64,000 nt of DNA from Plasmodium vivax (GCF_000002415.2 NC_009910.1:593501-657500), one strand, 5' to 3'; numbered from the stretch's first letter, positions 36,590 to 49,246 are shown. A program made the numbers and translations. Notes: generated by a model from the letters alone, not told the origin.

Positions 36590-38915
36590 AAGCCGCCTGC
36601 CGGGGGCGCCTTACGTAATCATCCACGCGAAAACTCATCCACACATGTACCCACCCACACGCACATGCACCTGTTTTTACCCCGGCGCATACGTATGCAA
36701 AACGCGTACGCATGCCCCTGCACGAGGGGAAATTCTTTTTGCAGGCAGCGCGTGCATGCGAAGGGACAACTCTTTTTTTTATCATTCCTGCTACGTTGCA
36801 AGGAGGCAGCGCTGCAGTGTACTTTTCGCGTGTGCCTCTATGTGCATATGTACGGGCATATGTATGTATTATATATCTGCGCGCATGTAGCAGCTCCCCT
36901 GAGAACCGCCCAATGCACACATACACACACGCGAACAGCTCACGGGCTGGTATGTTTGTAACCCCCTCACGTACGTTCACTTGTGCGCGTGCCTCACTGC
37001 ATATGTTTACGCTCGTAGTCCACGTATGTGTACACACATATGCATGACTATACTATATATGTCGACTGCTGCGTTTAGCAATTTTTTTTTTTTTCATAAC
37101 TCACTATTGTAGAAATATTCGCAACTCTCTTTTTTTTTTTTTCTCTTACGAAGAATGAAAAAAAAAAAAAAGGCTAAGTCACTGGGGAGGTAGGCCACAC
37201 ACAAAAAAAAATTCTTAAAAAGGATCCATTATCGCGCATGTAACGCAAACATAGTCGAATTAGTTTCCATAAATTGTTCGATTTGCGCTCTTCACAATGG
37301 CAGATGGGTCAGTTGATCCATTTCGCGATGGCCCGCGGGCCGGAGAGTAATAGGCACATGCGCGTATTCCCATGTGGCGCAATAACACGCATATAAACTT
37401 TGCTGCTGTGCCGAGCTTGGCACTCGCCTAGGGGCTGACGAGGCAACGAAAAGGAGTAAAGAAGGAACGCGCAGAAAAATTATACACAAAAACCAAGCTG
37501 ACAGCAAATTTTGGCACAAAATCGCCTGAACAGGACAGGTGAAAGCGGGCCATTTATCGAGCCAACAAGCTTTTTCTATAGATAAATTATGAACGAGTCA
37601 TATATTTTTTTTTTTTTTTCATGATCAAAAAAGTGGCACTCACAATTCTGGCGATGCTCAAAAAAGAAGGAGAAAGGAACTGCATCTTACAGCACTCGCA
37701 AAAGGCATACCTTCGGGGGACAGTGTACGCGTACGCAGTAATTCGTTTAATAAATATGTGGCGTGCGCGCACCTAAGTCATACAGGAGCACATAACGGAA
37801 GAGTAAGCATATGCATTGGTTACGTTGGTATCCCAGTTTTTTTCGCCTGCCAAATGTGAAACCTTTTACTACGTTACAAAGGAGAGAAGGCAAAAAAAGG
37901 GGAATTCACGGGAATTCATTTTCGGTTAAAAGAGTTCGCAACGCGCTCCTTTCTGCGAAGTGGGTATGCACGTAAAAATGACAAAAAAGGGGGAAGAATC
38001 CTCGCGGAAAGTATCCTCCCTGAAAGCACCCATGCGATAATTTTTCCAGCATGGGAACAGCTTGGAGTGTGCGTCTCCCCCGCCACGAAATTGTAACCTC
38101 AGTCTGTTCACTAAACTGAGCAAACACGGAGGGTGATTTACACAGGGTGGGACAACAGAAGGGGGATCATTCCTATCAACCCCTAATAGGTATATTAATT
38201 TTTACTTTTTCTTATTTTTTTTAATTTTCCTCTCCATGTGGGTGCTTATGAACAACCTGTTTGTTTCGAAGGAGTGCACACTGGTGTTTACGCGGACATG
38301 GGGGAGACCATTCCCCTGTGTATTTAAAAATAACATCGTTCGCTGCCTCGCTAACTAAATTTGCCGCAGCACAGCTCATCCGTTCGCGCACAAGTTACAG
38401 TGGAGTTGTACGTGCACACCGGCATGAAGCTATTTACTTAAAAAAAAAAAAAAAAAAAAACATTTTTATGTGCTCCTCATGGTTGGGTAAAATCTGCGCG
38501 CTGTGTAATTCAAGAGAGGAGGGGTGCTCACCGTATGGACATGGGGCAAAATCATCCGTAAGTATTCTCACGCTGGGTGTCAATGCGCATATGCACGCAG
38601 GTAGATACACAGACACACGGGTGCCCCCCCTGAGCAAAGGGGTGTTCCCCCCATGTTGGCGTTCCTGGCACGTTTTTATTTTACATTATTTTTTCTGCGG
38701 CCGAGTTGCACATGGCGACAACGGAGTTTCGCAATCGTTAAAGATGATCACTGTGTTGGTTACTTCTTCTCTTTATTCAGCTGGGGGGGAAAAAAAAAAT
38801 ATATTTTACAAAAAAATATTTTATAAAAAAGATATTACCAAATAAAAGAGATGTATCAATCGGAGCATCGACGGATGGACATGCTCCAGCGCTGCGTCTT
38901 TAACGCCACCAAAAG
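36590..38915. other. Intergenic region, HMGB gene to the small-protein candidate
   Basis: AT-rich with homopolymer runs and CA/TG-rich tracts around 36640-37060. No coding exon seen. Confidence 0.6.
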
Positions 38916-39068
38916 TTATTTTACCATGTCGTTCACGCGGTAGTACATGAAGATGGCGCCCGGTTTGAGGAAGAGGTCGTAGGAGGAGTACGCGGCCTCC
39001 ACGGCTAGGAAGGCCAGCAGGGCTCTTCGGATAACAGGCAGGCACACCGTTCCACAGGCGTACGACAT
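38916..39068 (-). CDS. Small single-membrane-segment protein candidate, 50 aa
   Basis: A 51-codon frame with ATG at 39068 and TAA at 38916-38918. I do not recognise it. Evidence for coding: nearly every codon ends in C or G (TAC, GCC, CTG, TTC, GTG, GAG, CGC), exactly like the RON5 exons nearby and unlike the surrounding noncoding DNA. The sequence is protein-like, with a hydrophobic helix at about residues 7-24 (VCLPVIRRALLAFLAVEA) followed by YSSYDLFLKPGAIFMYYR. One membrane segment with a short polar C-terminus suits a small subunit of an organelle membrane complex, but that is only a guess. It lies alone between HMGB and RON5. A GTAAAA at the last codons could be a donor to a further exon, so the C-terminus may be longer. 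Confidence 0.6.
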   Translation of the reverse strand: MSYACGTVCLPVIRRALLAFLAVEAAYSSYDLFLKPGAIFMYYRVNDMVK

Positions 39069-41170
39069 TTTTGCAGAGTTCCGATGGGGGGGGAGGAAGT
39101 GTATTTGCTTATGAGGATGGAAGGACTGCCTCCTCGTTTGGTAAGAATAACCCTTTGCCGCAAAAAAAAAGGATAAGCACTCGTTACGCTCGTGGACGAT
39201 GTGTGTGTGTGTGTGGCACTGGAGTAGCTGCTTCCTTCAATTTGAGTTCCTTTGGAGCGACGGGCATGTAACATGAAGCGTAGGAACAACTCAGTTGGGT
39301 GGAGTTCCTCCAATGAGTGGCTTATTCGGGGGTTGGTCGAGCGGGCGACGGCCTCACTGGCTCATTGGCCGATTCACAGGTCCTTCCTTATGGCGCGCGC
39401 GTGCGAAAGTTGTTGCCGCGTTGGTGGGGGAAATTGGCCATTTGGGGGAGTCGCAAATCGGATGATATGTCAACTTGTGCTCTTCCCTTTGCGCAGTTTT
39501 AACGTAGCGTAGCGTAGCATCGCTTAATTTAACATAATATAATATAACTTAATTTAATTTGATTTAATTTTTTTTTTTTTTTTTCTTCACCCACGCGGCG
39601 CCATTTTCCCGCTTTCCTCTTGCCGCTCACCGCTCACCGCTCAACAGCAGTGCCGCTTTTTTTTTTAACTACACATGGTTCCCACGGGGATAATTGGGCC
39701 TCCCAAAAAGGGTAAAAAAAAAGGGGAGCTGCAGAAATGGGTCTTGACCGCATGGTGCATCTCCACTTTGGAAAAAAAAAACCAAACAGAGCAGCAGCAA
39801 TTTATGCAGAGGGTACTTGCCCCCCTCAGAATTGCTAAGCGAGTCAATTATGGAAGGGGAGGGGGAGTATCCGTTTGGCGCAGCATATCCGTGGGATGAA
39901 AATGGACTGCCCGCTTGGCAGGTTGCCAGACAGAAGAGAAGGAGCGCCCAGCATTCCCCCCCGCATTGTGCCACTCGGTGTGGAAACGTGAAAGAACTTT
40001 TGGGATGCCACTCTCGCGGCAGGAAGGATGAAAATGCAGACAGGTGTGTCCCATTTGGATGGGGAAATTTCTCCTCCGTCCATGGAGACACGTAACTCGA
40101 AAAGTGGTTCATAGAAAGGGCCGCTGAGGATGGGGTGCCCCCAAGTGCATACCGTTTTGTAAAAAAAAATTGGGGGGAGGAGGGAGGTATATTCACCCCC
40201 TGTTTGGTTAAACTGGCGTTAAAGTGGGAAAAGAAAAGAAAAAAAAAAATACATAAATACATAAAACTGACCGGGGGATCCCCACCCCGGGGAGTACGTC
40301 TGACGGATGCACATCCCCATGTGCCAAACACATGTATGCACGTGCATCGGCAAAGCTGTCTGCCCAGCTGCGCGGTGTGAAAAGTTGCATGCTCGGCGTC
40401 CCTGCGCGCGAGTGTGCGCGCACTTCCCCTGTGCAGGGGTTGCGAAATTGTTCTGCGCCGGGGTGGTCCGCCCATGCGGCTAGCGCGGTCACTGCTGGGA
40501 GCACCAACTGGCAAAAGAAAAAAAAAAAAAAAAAAGACGCAAAAGAATGTTGCAAAGGAATGACCGACGAATAGGCCAAACAGACGAACGAGGCCAACTT
40601 GGTGGACAACGCACAGACGCATTCTCCGATCGCGCATCGCCATTGCACAACTGCTCAGCCCAGGAGTGGTACAGCAGAAACGCGAAAAAAAAGAAACGAA
40701 CTGGTGCGCTTAGGAAGTGGAATAAGCGAAATACTCTGCGTAGGTTGAATAAGCGAAGGAAAAAAAAAAAAAAAAAAAAAAAAAAAGTTGCCCACGTCTG
40801 TGTGCACACTCGTGTAGAGAAAAGAGGCAGCCACGATTGGTCTGGAAGTGACGAAACGGAAAATTAAGCGAGTGAACACCTCAATGCATGTACGTGCCTA
40901 CGGATGTTCACACTCGAAGAAGTGTTCACCTCTGCACAGACGCAACCAGCGGTTCAGTTCGACTGACCGGTAGAGGTCCCTTCCTCATAAACGCCTGACC
41001 TGCCGCATACGCATCTTGCAAATAGGCTAAGCGGGAAGAAGCAGGCATGTGTGCACGTACACACGAGGATACATAAACACTCATACATTCACCTGCAACC
41101 ACCCAATATAACACACCCACGTCTGTAAGACCTCCCCCACTCGCCGCATTTCGTAAAACCATTGCCCACA
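39069..41170. other. Intergenic region upstream of RON5
   Basis: It holds the RON5 promoter and, on the other strand, that of the small-protein candidate. It contains a taatataacttaatt AT tract (39523-39570), several T/A runs and acatgt/gtgcac-rich sequence. A long minus-strand open frame (39669-40643) is not coding-like. No regulatory motif can be called reliably. Confidence 0.6.
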
Positions 41171-44100
41171 ATGCTGAAGTACGTGCTACTCCTGTGCGCG
41201 ACCCTCGCGTACGTCCCCGTGGAAATAGAAAGTAAGCCGCAGAATGGAGCGAGAGACGGCATAATATGAGCAGCTATACAGATAGCAACGCCTCAACATA
41301 CATACCCTAAACAATGAACCCTAAACCTAAAGCCTAAATCATACACTTTAAACATAAACCATCAACCCTAACCCTAAACCACCAACCCTAACCCTAAACC
41401 ACCAACCCTAACCCTAAACCACCAACCCTAACCCTAAACCATCAACCCTAACCCTAAATCATTAACCCTAAACCCTAACCGCCTATCCGCCTACCCGCCA
41501 AACCCCTTTTCAGGCAGATTCTTCGAAAATATGATCACGCCCAAGTTGCATGTCGGGCGGCACCCAATAAAGAAAAATTTAAAAAAGGGGAAGGAAAACA
41601 TAAGTAAGTTGCCCCGACGAGGAATCGAAGTGGGCGGAGAGAGAGAAGCCCCCAAAGCGCTCCCTACTAATCGCGTCTCTCAGTGCGCTGCTTACCACTG
41701 AGTGGTATTCCACCTGACGCATTCCCACCTGCACATGTGCAGGTCTGGACAAGCTCGAAAAGAATATCATGAAAAATGTGGACTCCATCAACGTAATGTT
41801 CGACCCCAAGGATAAAAAATTCGTCCCGTCCAAGTCGAAGAAGGCCCACATAGTTGGTTCGTTCGAGGGGAGCCCAGCGTCGCCCGCTAGGAGCGTGACG
41901 AGCGTGGTCCTATCATAGTGCATAGCATGGCGAACGACCTGCAGATGCGCACTTCCAACCCTTCGGGGGGATCTCCTCGGGGATGTGATAGCGCCACGTT
42001 AACTCTCTCTCCCTCTCCCCCCCTTTTTTTTTTTTTTCCGCCGCTCCCCCTCGCAGGAGGCTTCAGCCAGAACACGTCCGACCCGTCAGGTACGCAGGAG
42101 GGGCAGTCCCCCGGGCAGCAAAATGGTGCCGCAAAACGGGGGAAGCAGCCAAGTGCGAACCGTACAGAGCATGTTCCTCCCCTTCCATTTGAAGCAACCC
42201 CTTTGAATTAGCACCCCCAATTGTGTCCCATCCATCCCTCCAACACCCTCTTCACACCTTCCCACTCCGTGCACGCAAACCACCACAGATGTCGAAAGGA
42301 GCAAATACGAGAAGGGTAACTCGCCGCGGGAAAGACAAAACAGCAGAGCGGAAAGGAACGCCGAGTTCGCTCCCCTCTGCAGCGCCACCACCCAAAGATG
42401 AACGTGTAACCGCTGCTAAAACCACCGCTACCTCTCCTACCCCTCCCGTGACAGCCCTCCGCTTTCTCGAAAAAATGAACAACGAGATGATCGTGTACTC
42501 CACCAAAATTACTCGAGAGCTTGATAGCCAAGAGTACAAGACGCTCAGCAACTTCAAGCGCGCCTCCGCCCTACTGAAGGAGAGCCTGGCCACCATGCAC
42601 TCCCTCGACGTCATTAAGAATGACAAGACTGTGGATTTTACCAGTGAGTTGAACGTTCCTATGAAGGGGGGGCAATCAAGAAGCATTCCATCTATCGGGC
42701 AGTCCTACACCCCCCTAATTTGAGCACTCCTAAACCTGAACCCTAACCCTAAATCTGAACCCTAAACCTAACCTGTCACCGCATTAACCCCCTTGTAGAA
42801 TACAACCTGGAGTGGTACGCCAAGGCATCCCTCAAGGAGAAATACGAAACTGAGAAGTGTAAGATGATAAGGGAGGAAAGAGAAAGGATCAACGGATTGG
42901 TGGCACAACGTAGCCTCTTCAAGTGGGGCGAGTCGCTCCTTTACGCGGAGAAGTGGTGCCTAACGAGTCTCTTTGCTTCGCCTATCCCCCCTGCAGACAT
43001 CCACAGGCTCATGAACAAGATGTTTAAGACGGCGGGCAAGAAGAAAAAAAACGTTCAGAAGAAGAAAATAGGTACGTCCCTGATGAGCGGCTGCCTCGAA
43101 TCGCGGCTCCTGCTCGGTGCACCGCCTAATCATCTAATCACCTATTCGCTCGCCCCCCCCCCCCCCGCAGATGAGAACATCGAGCAGCTGGAAAACGACC
43201 TGCTGATGCAGCGATTCGTGAGCGAGAACATTAACGGTACGAGAGAGGGGCGCCCCAGCTTGTGTTACGTGCCTCCCTTTAGATGTGTAGGAGAGGCGCA
43301 CAAATGATTGTAGGCACGACGGCATGCACATCTGCGCGCAGTCGTGGAGCTGCTCCACCGCCGATGTGTTCTACCCTCCTTCACTTCACCCCCCCCGCAG
43401 TGAGCAAACTGCTGAAGGAGCACGAAGGGAAGTCCCCGAATTACATTTCCCCTATGCACTCGGATGTCTGTGGGCAGTTGGGTTAGTCACGAAGGGAGCG
43501 ACCGACTGCTCTCACCTGGAGGTGCAGCCTCAACGTGGTGCCAACGCAGTTGTGCTGACACCCCCTCTCCTCCCCCTCTTTAGGAAGTACCTTCCTCAGC
43601 TTCATGTTTGAGAAGCTATATAAGAGTGCCATGAGCCACGACCTCCCCCATTTCAAGCAGTACCTGCCTCGCCTCAAGCAGAGGATTCACCAGATGATCC
43701 ACAAGGGTATCCTCTACGTCTCCCCCACGTTTAGCTGAGTAGACGTGTGGGGGGGAGACCGCACGAGGGGGTGCGAAGGGGACGTTCCCCCATCGATGGC
43801 ACAACACGGTGATGTCTTTTTCTCCCCCATCGATTGCACAACATAGTGATGCCTTTTTTTTACCCCACCACAGGCACGCTCATACTGCTGGAGAAGGGCC
43901 TCGACGACGCCCTGCACACCTTCAAGCTCAAGGTGGCGGAGCTCATGCAGAAAAGTAAGGCGGCAGGGGGGAGGCAGAGAGGCAGCGAGGGGAGAGCTGC
44001 TAACATGCGCCCCTGCAAATTTGCAGATTCGCCGCCACACTGATGAGCAGACTGCCCAGCGGAGAGCTCCCCCATGGAGGCCCACCCCCATGGTGTCACC

Positions 44101-47100
44101 TCCCTATACCCCTTTCCCCCCCCTCAGAATTCGGGTTCGTGGACATGTGCTCAAACAAGTGCATCGCCGAGACGGTCAACGCCAGCTACGACTTGGAGGA
44201 GTACCAAAATGAGTTCAAGCCGACGAACACCTCCCAGAGGCGAGCCGACAGTAAGGAGGGTGCAAGGGCAGCGAGGAGGGGGACCCCCCCCGTTGGCCCC
44301 GCGCCTGTTGGAAGTGCCCCATGGCGACCACTCATTGTGGACGCTTCGCCTCTCCACCGCTTTACCGCTTCACCGCTTCACCGCTCCCCCCCCACAGTGG
44401 TGAAGATGCTCATGTACTACTACCGGGACAAGCTGAATAACATCGAGACGACGGCGGACTTCGTGCTGATCATGCTGCTTTACCTGAATTCGGCCACCGA
44501 GCACACGGAGAAGGGCTTCATCGACGTGAGCTCCATCAGCACCAGCGACAAATTCAACCTCCTCAACACGACCATTGACAAGCGCAAGAAGGTCAGCCAT
44601 CTATCCGTTAAGCGGCGTGGAAGCGGAGCGGAAGCGCGTTGAGCGGCGTTAAGCTGCGTCGAAGTGCTAATCGGCCACACCGCCATACCGCTAACCCTGT
44701 AGGTGAAGAAGAACAAGCGGAAGAGCTTCCTGAAGATCGCCCCCTTCAACTTCTTCCGGGAAGAGCCGGACGAGAGATACGGAAACGAGTCCATTTTCGC
44801 CATCGACGATATCATAAAAACGTGCTTGCTGGCGAAGAAGTCCCAGAATTTCAGCTCGCTCTACGAGACGACGAAGGAAGTGTGGAACAGCATCCAGAGC
44901 ATCTACTCCGCGTCCTACGGATTCGTTGCTGGGAAGAAGCTAAAGACAAAGAGCTTCATCGCCTCCAGAATTAGGAACGTGGGCTTCGTCTTCAACTGGT
45001 TTAACTACAATGCCAAGGCCTCGCCCCACGTGAACTTCCTCGTGCACAACTTCTCGCCCCTCCTCTCAGTGAGCCTGCAGCTGAGTAAGTACAGCGGCGC
45101 GAGCGGAGTGAGCGGCGTCAGCGAAGCGAGCAGAGCGAGCGGCCTCAGCGGTGTGTCAGCGGCGTCAGTGTAGTGAGCGTGCGGGGGATACACTCGGCTG
45201 GGAGAGGCCCCCGAATGGGCTGTCCCCCCTCCACCGCTACCCCCGCTAACCACTCCACCGCTCAACCCCCCCGCAGCCTTCTTCATCAGCACCATGATCG
45301 AGCAGTACGAGGCGAGCTTCCTGAGCAACTTCTCCTCCACGCTGAAGAAGATATTCACGCTGGGGGCGAGCTCGGCGCACCCCAGGAACTACGCAGATCT
45401 GGTGAGCTTCTCCGAAACGGACTACCTCCTGAGGCATTCGAAGGCAGACAAGGCGCAGCGGATAATCACGCAGACGGTGAAGATGCTCAAAAAGAAGTTC
45501 CTGTCGCTGCCCTACACCCCCACGCTCCTGGCCCAGTACATCTCCCTCTTCCTCTCCCTGTGGGTCTTCGAAAATGAGAGGAACATAAGCTTAGAGAACC
45601 CCAACGTCACTCGGTTTAAGAAGCTCTTCTTCCTCTCCTACTTTGTGCACAGTAAGTTGGAGGCGATTAGGGGTGGTGAAAGAGAGGCGGTGAAAGAGAG
45701 GCGGTGAAAGAGAGGCGGTGAAAGAGAGGCGGTGAAAGAGGGGCGGTGAAAGAGGGGCGGTGAAAGAGAAGCCCTGCGAGGTGGTGAGAGGTCACTTCTT
45801 ATTGGCTTCGCCGTGGCTGCCCGCCTGAACCGCTCTCGTCAACGCTTTTGCGCCCCCCCGCAGACTCCGGCCCAGCCGAAAAGGCAGTCGAAATTATCTA
45901 CGACAGGTGCAGAGGCAAAACGGACAAGATAGTCCTGGGGTGCATACACGACTATGGGGGAGCCAAGCAAAAGAAGCTCCTCGGAATTATTAACAAACAG
46001 TGCAAGCCCACGAAGATCCCCATCCGAAAGAGGAGCATCCGAAAGGTTATTAAAACCCTCATGTCGTCGTTGACCGACCCAGTGGACATTCTGAAGATTG
46101 CCGTGGACACTGCCACTCGATGCGACCACTTCAGCCGCAGTGCCTCCATGGACAATAACAAGAAGAGCAGAAATAAAATTAACTACGACCTGTTTGTGAA
46201 ATCTGAGCTCTCCTTCCGTTACATCTGCGCCGACGTCACGAGTAAGTTGGGCGCCCACCCCATGAGCGGCTCACGTACTTCTAAGAAAGCGGCCCACGTG
46301 CTTCTAAGAAAGCGGCCCACGTGGTTTTCCCCAAACCGATCGCGCGCTTCTAACAAACCGCTTCCCCCCCGCAGAGAAAGTGGTGAAGAAGATCATCCGG
46401 GACGTCTCTCGGCTGAAGAACATGAGCGAAGCCCAGGAGCTAATCGACCAGTCGCTCAACAGCGTGCAGTACCTGAAGATAAGGAACTACCGAGACAAGG
46501 AGAGCAGCACGAGCATCTTCTGCCCCTTCATGGAGGCCAACGACAAGCACATCCGCGACTTGGAGCGAAAGCAAATTTCAATCTTCGTTCACAGTAAGCG
46601 GGACGAGCGGCGCGAGCGCAGGCCAGCGGCGTGAGCGGCGGTCAGGCTGGCCTATTAGACTAACCGCCACCCCTCAGACTAACCGCCACCCATCAGACTA
46701 ACCGCTACCCATCAGACTAACCTCTACCCATCACCGCTCCCCCCCCGCAGAGAATGTGGGCATCCTGAACCTGCTCAAGGGGAAGGTCGCCAACGTTTTT
46801 AAGAAGTCGATCAACATCCGGGAAGGTAGCACCTCGACGCCTGCATGCGAAGTGTGGACCTGCGTGTGTCTCTCTCCCCGGTGCAGAAGCACATCCTTCC
46901 TCACCCCCCCTCAACGCAGGCATCAAAACGGACAGCCCCATTTCGATCAAAGTTGGAAGTAATCTTTCCGGAGAGGGAGAAGGGGCGATCGCCCTGTGGA
47001 GTTGTGTGTGCGCAGGGCCGTAGCATTTTAACACTTTAACACTTCAATGTTTTTTTTTTTTTTTTTTCTTCTTTCCTTCAGTGCGAAAGTTCAACGGGTT

Positions 47101-49246
47101 TCTCTTCACTGGAGGTAACGTCGGAGAGGGCAGGCCGGTCGACCGTGTGCTACGGGGGGTCCTGCAGGGATTCCATCATCGATCTGTCCATCTGTCGAGC
47201 TATCGAGCCATCGCTTTGCCACATTACCGGTTCACCGCCTCACCACCTCACCGCTTAACCGCAGGATACCAGCTAAACATGGACAGCTTTGAACGTACGG
47301 ACAGGAGGGCCCTGATCGGAGATGCTCCCACATGGACGAGTGCCCCGCGGGGGAAAGCAGCCGTTGTGTTAATTTCACTTCGGGGGGATGCAAACTTTGT
47401 GTGAATTCCCCTGCACATGTTCATACGTTCATTCATCCATTCATTCGTTTTTTCTTTTTTTTTTTTTTCTTTTCTTTCCATCTGTCCGCTCCCCCCCCTT
47501 GACAGAAGAGAACACACTGCACATTGGCCTGTCAAAGTCAAGTACGTTTCGCACCCCTGTGGAAGACCACCTCACGAGCACCCCCACTGGGATATAAAGA
47601 GGCATCCACATGCGGGTGGGCACCTGCTCATTTATGTGTATGCTGATGTGTGTATCTTTCTTTTCCTCCTCCTCAGGGAAGGTCTACGACGGGCGACAGT
47701 TCGTCGACGAGTTGGAGATCCTCAAGGCAGATGGTAGGGAAGCGTTTCATGAGGAGTCACTCGAAGGGGGTGGCTGGTCCACCGCGCGTAGCTTCATCCA
47801 CCTGTTTGCAGATTCATCCACTTACGTGCAGCTTCACCCACCTGCTTGCTGCTTCACCCCCCCTGCAGGCGTCAAGCGGATCGAAATGAAGGGAATCGAC
47901 GAGGACAACGAGAGTAACTACGCGAATATGAGAAGGAGCGCCGACACTGCCTTTAATCGCTTCTCCTTTTCCATCTGTCTGTCTGCCTGTCTGTCTTTCT
48001 GCCCTTTTTGGCTCTCCCTACACTCTCCCCTCCCCTCCTCTCTTTGTAGGGTTTTACGTCCTGCAGGATAAAACCAAAGTTCCTGAGTTTGAATACGCCA
48101 TCCTTTACCCAAGCGGTGAGACTTAATCTGTGAAAGGGGGGGGGGCAGCCTCTTTGATGTGCTCTCCCCCTCCCAGCGATGAATGAGCAACAGGAAACGT
48201 ATTCCCACATGTTTGCTTTGCACTTGTGGGGTTCTTTTCCCCTCCCGTATGACCCTCCCATATGGCGCTTTCTTTTTTTTCCCCCCAGCGGACATCATCA
48301 TTTTTGACGGCAACAACTACGTCTCGTCCTCCGCCCTTCGGGACATGGGCCTGGAATATGAAAGTAGGGCGCTGCGCGGAGAAGCGGCTTACTGCATGGA
48401 GGTGGTGCTTCCCCCGTTTGATACCTTCCCCGTTTGCTTTCCTTCCCCATTTGCTTCCCCCCCGCAGGAATCGTCTGGGCCGGAAACACCGTGGGCTGGG
48501 TGGCCGAGTTCGCCCTGGGGACCATATCAGAAAATCCACGTAACTTTCAAAAAAAAAAAAAAAATAAAATAAAATAAATAAATAAATATTTCCACAGTGG
48601 GGACGGCCAATATGTGTACACCAACATGTGCGCAGCGGCACCTTCAAGGGAAACCACCTGGTGATGTTCACTTTGGCACATTTTTTTTTCTTTTTTTTTT
48701 TTTCTTTTTTTCCCTCTGCGCAGTCCCCATTTTCGACGGCCACGCGTGGGTGCTGCTGGACAAGTTGAGCGTCAAGAGCATTTTAGGTGAGGAGAGGCTC
48801 AACCATGCCGCTCAACCATGCCGCTCTACGATGCCGCACAACCATACCGCGCCCACCCCCGCAGGCGAGTTCCTACCCCGGGACGTGCGCGGCAGCCTGC
48901 TCGCGAGCACCGTCAACTTCATCATCCTCAACAAGGAAGGCCGCCAAATCCTGAAGAACACCACCCGTAGGAAGCGAGGATAGAAGCGCGAGTGGAAGCG
49001 CAATTGGAGTGGGGCCTCTCCCCATGGGGCCCTGCTCACGAGAGCTCACACCTACTCACCCCTACTCATGAGAGCGAACTCGACTGCAACTATCCCAAAC
49101 GTGTGTCCCTTACACAACTGTCCCCCCTCGCAGCGGTCGTGAGCCTCAAGCACGCCACCTTCACCCTGAGCGGAATATTAAACTTTGTCATCCGGGCGGA
49201 AAAGGGAAAGGGGAACGAAATCATCGTGCACACGAGGATACCCTAA
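41171..49246 (+). CDS. RON5: Rhoptry neck protein 5, 31 exons, 1158 aa
   Basis: Exons: 41171-41231, 41514-41603, 41743-41856, 42057-42089, 42289-42315, 42455-42643, 42799-42858, 42997-43071, 43171-43236, 43401-43481, 43584-43706, 43874-43954, 44128-44250, 44398-44591, 44703-45084, 45277-45651, 45864-46241, 46375-46593, 46751-46825, 46920-46958, 47082-47114, 47265-47294, 47506-47541, 47677-47733, 47869-47913, 48050-48115, 48289-48363, 48468-48539, 48724-48786, 48865-48966 and 49134-49246. Every phase closes. The 1158-aa product matches the length I recall for P. falciparum RON5, and its position between HMGB2 and HINT matches too. Residues 1-17 are a signal peptide (MLKYVLLLCATLAYVPVE), as expected for rhoptry cargo. 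The body is rich in Lys, Phe and helix formers with several hydrophobic stretches (VLIMLLYL, YISLFLSLWVF). RON5 joins RON2 and RON4 in the complex that anchors AMA1 at the moving junction during host-cell entry. 29 of 30 introns are phase 1. Exon 3 uses a weak donor (gttcgt). Confidence 0.9.
41292..41482 (+). repeat. Interstitial telomere-like repeats in RON5 intron 1
   Basis: Tandem ccctaaa/ccctaac motifs, including about five copies of a 20-base unit accaaccctaaccctaaacc. The Plasmodium telomere repeat is GGGTTYA, whose complement is TRAACCC, so the match is direct. It lies wholly within the 282-base first intron. Confidence 0.9.
42725..42776 (+). repeat. Interstitial telomere-like repeats in RON5 intron 6
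   Basis: A shorter run with both variants of the telomere heptamer, tgaaccc and taaaccc/taaccc, inside the intron at 42644-42798. Confidence 0.85.

Noticed and set aside
39669..40643. Minus-strand open frame of about 324 codons upstream of RON5
   Set aside because: It starts at a non-ATG codon, crosses several A/T runs read as Phe or Lys strings, and lacks the C/G-ending codon bias of real genes here.
41604..41742. tRNA-like look of the sequence in RON5 intron 2
   Set aside because: I could not fold a cloverleaf with a proper T-arm and acceptor stem.
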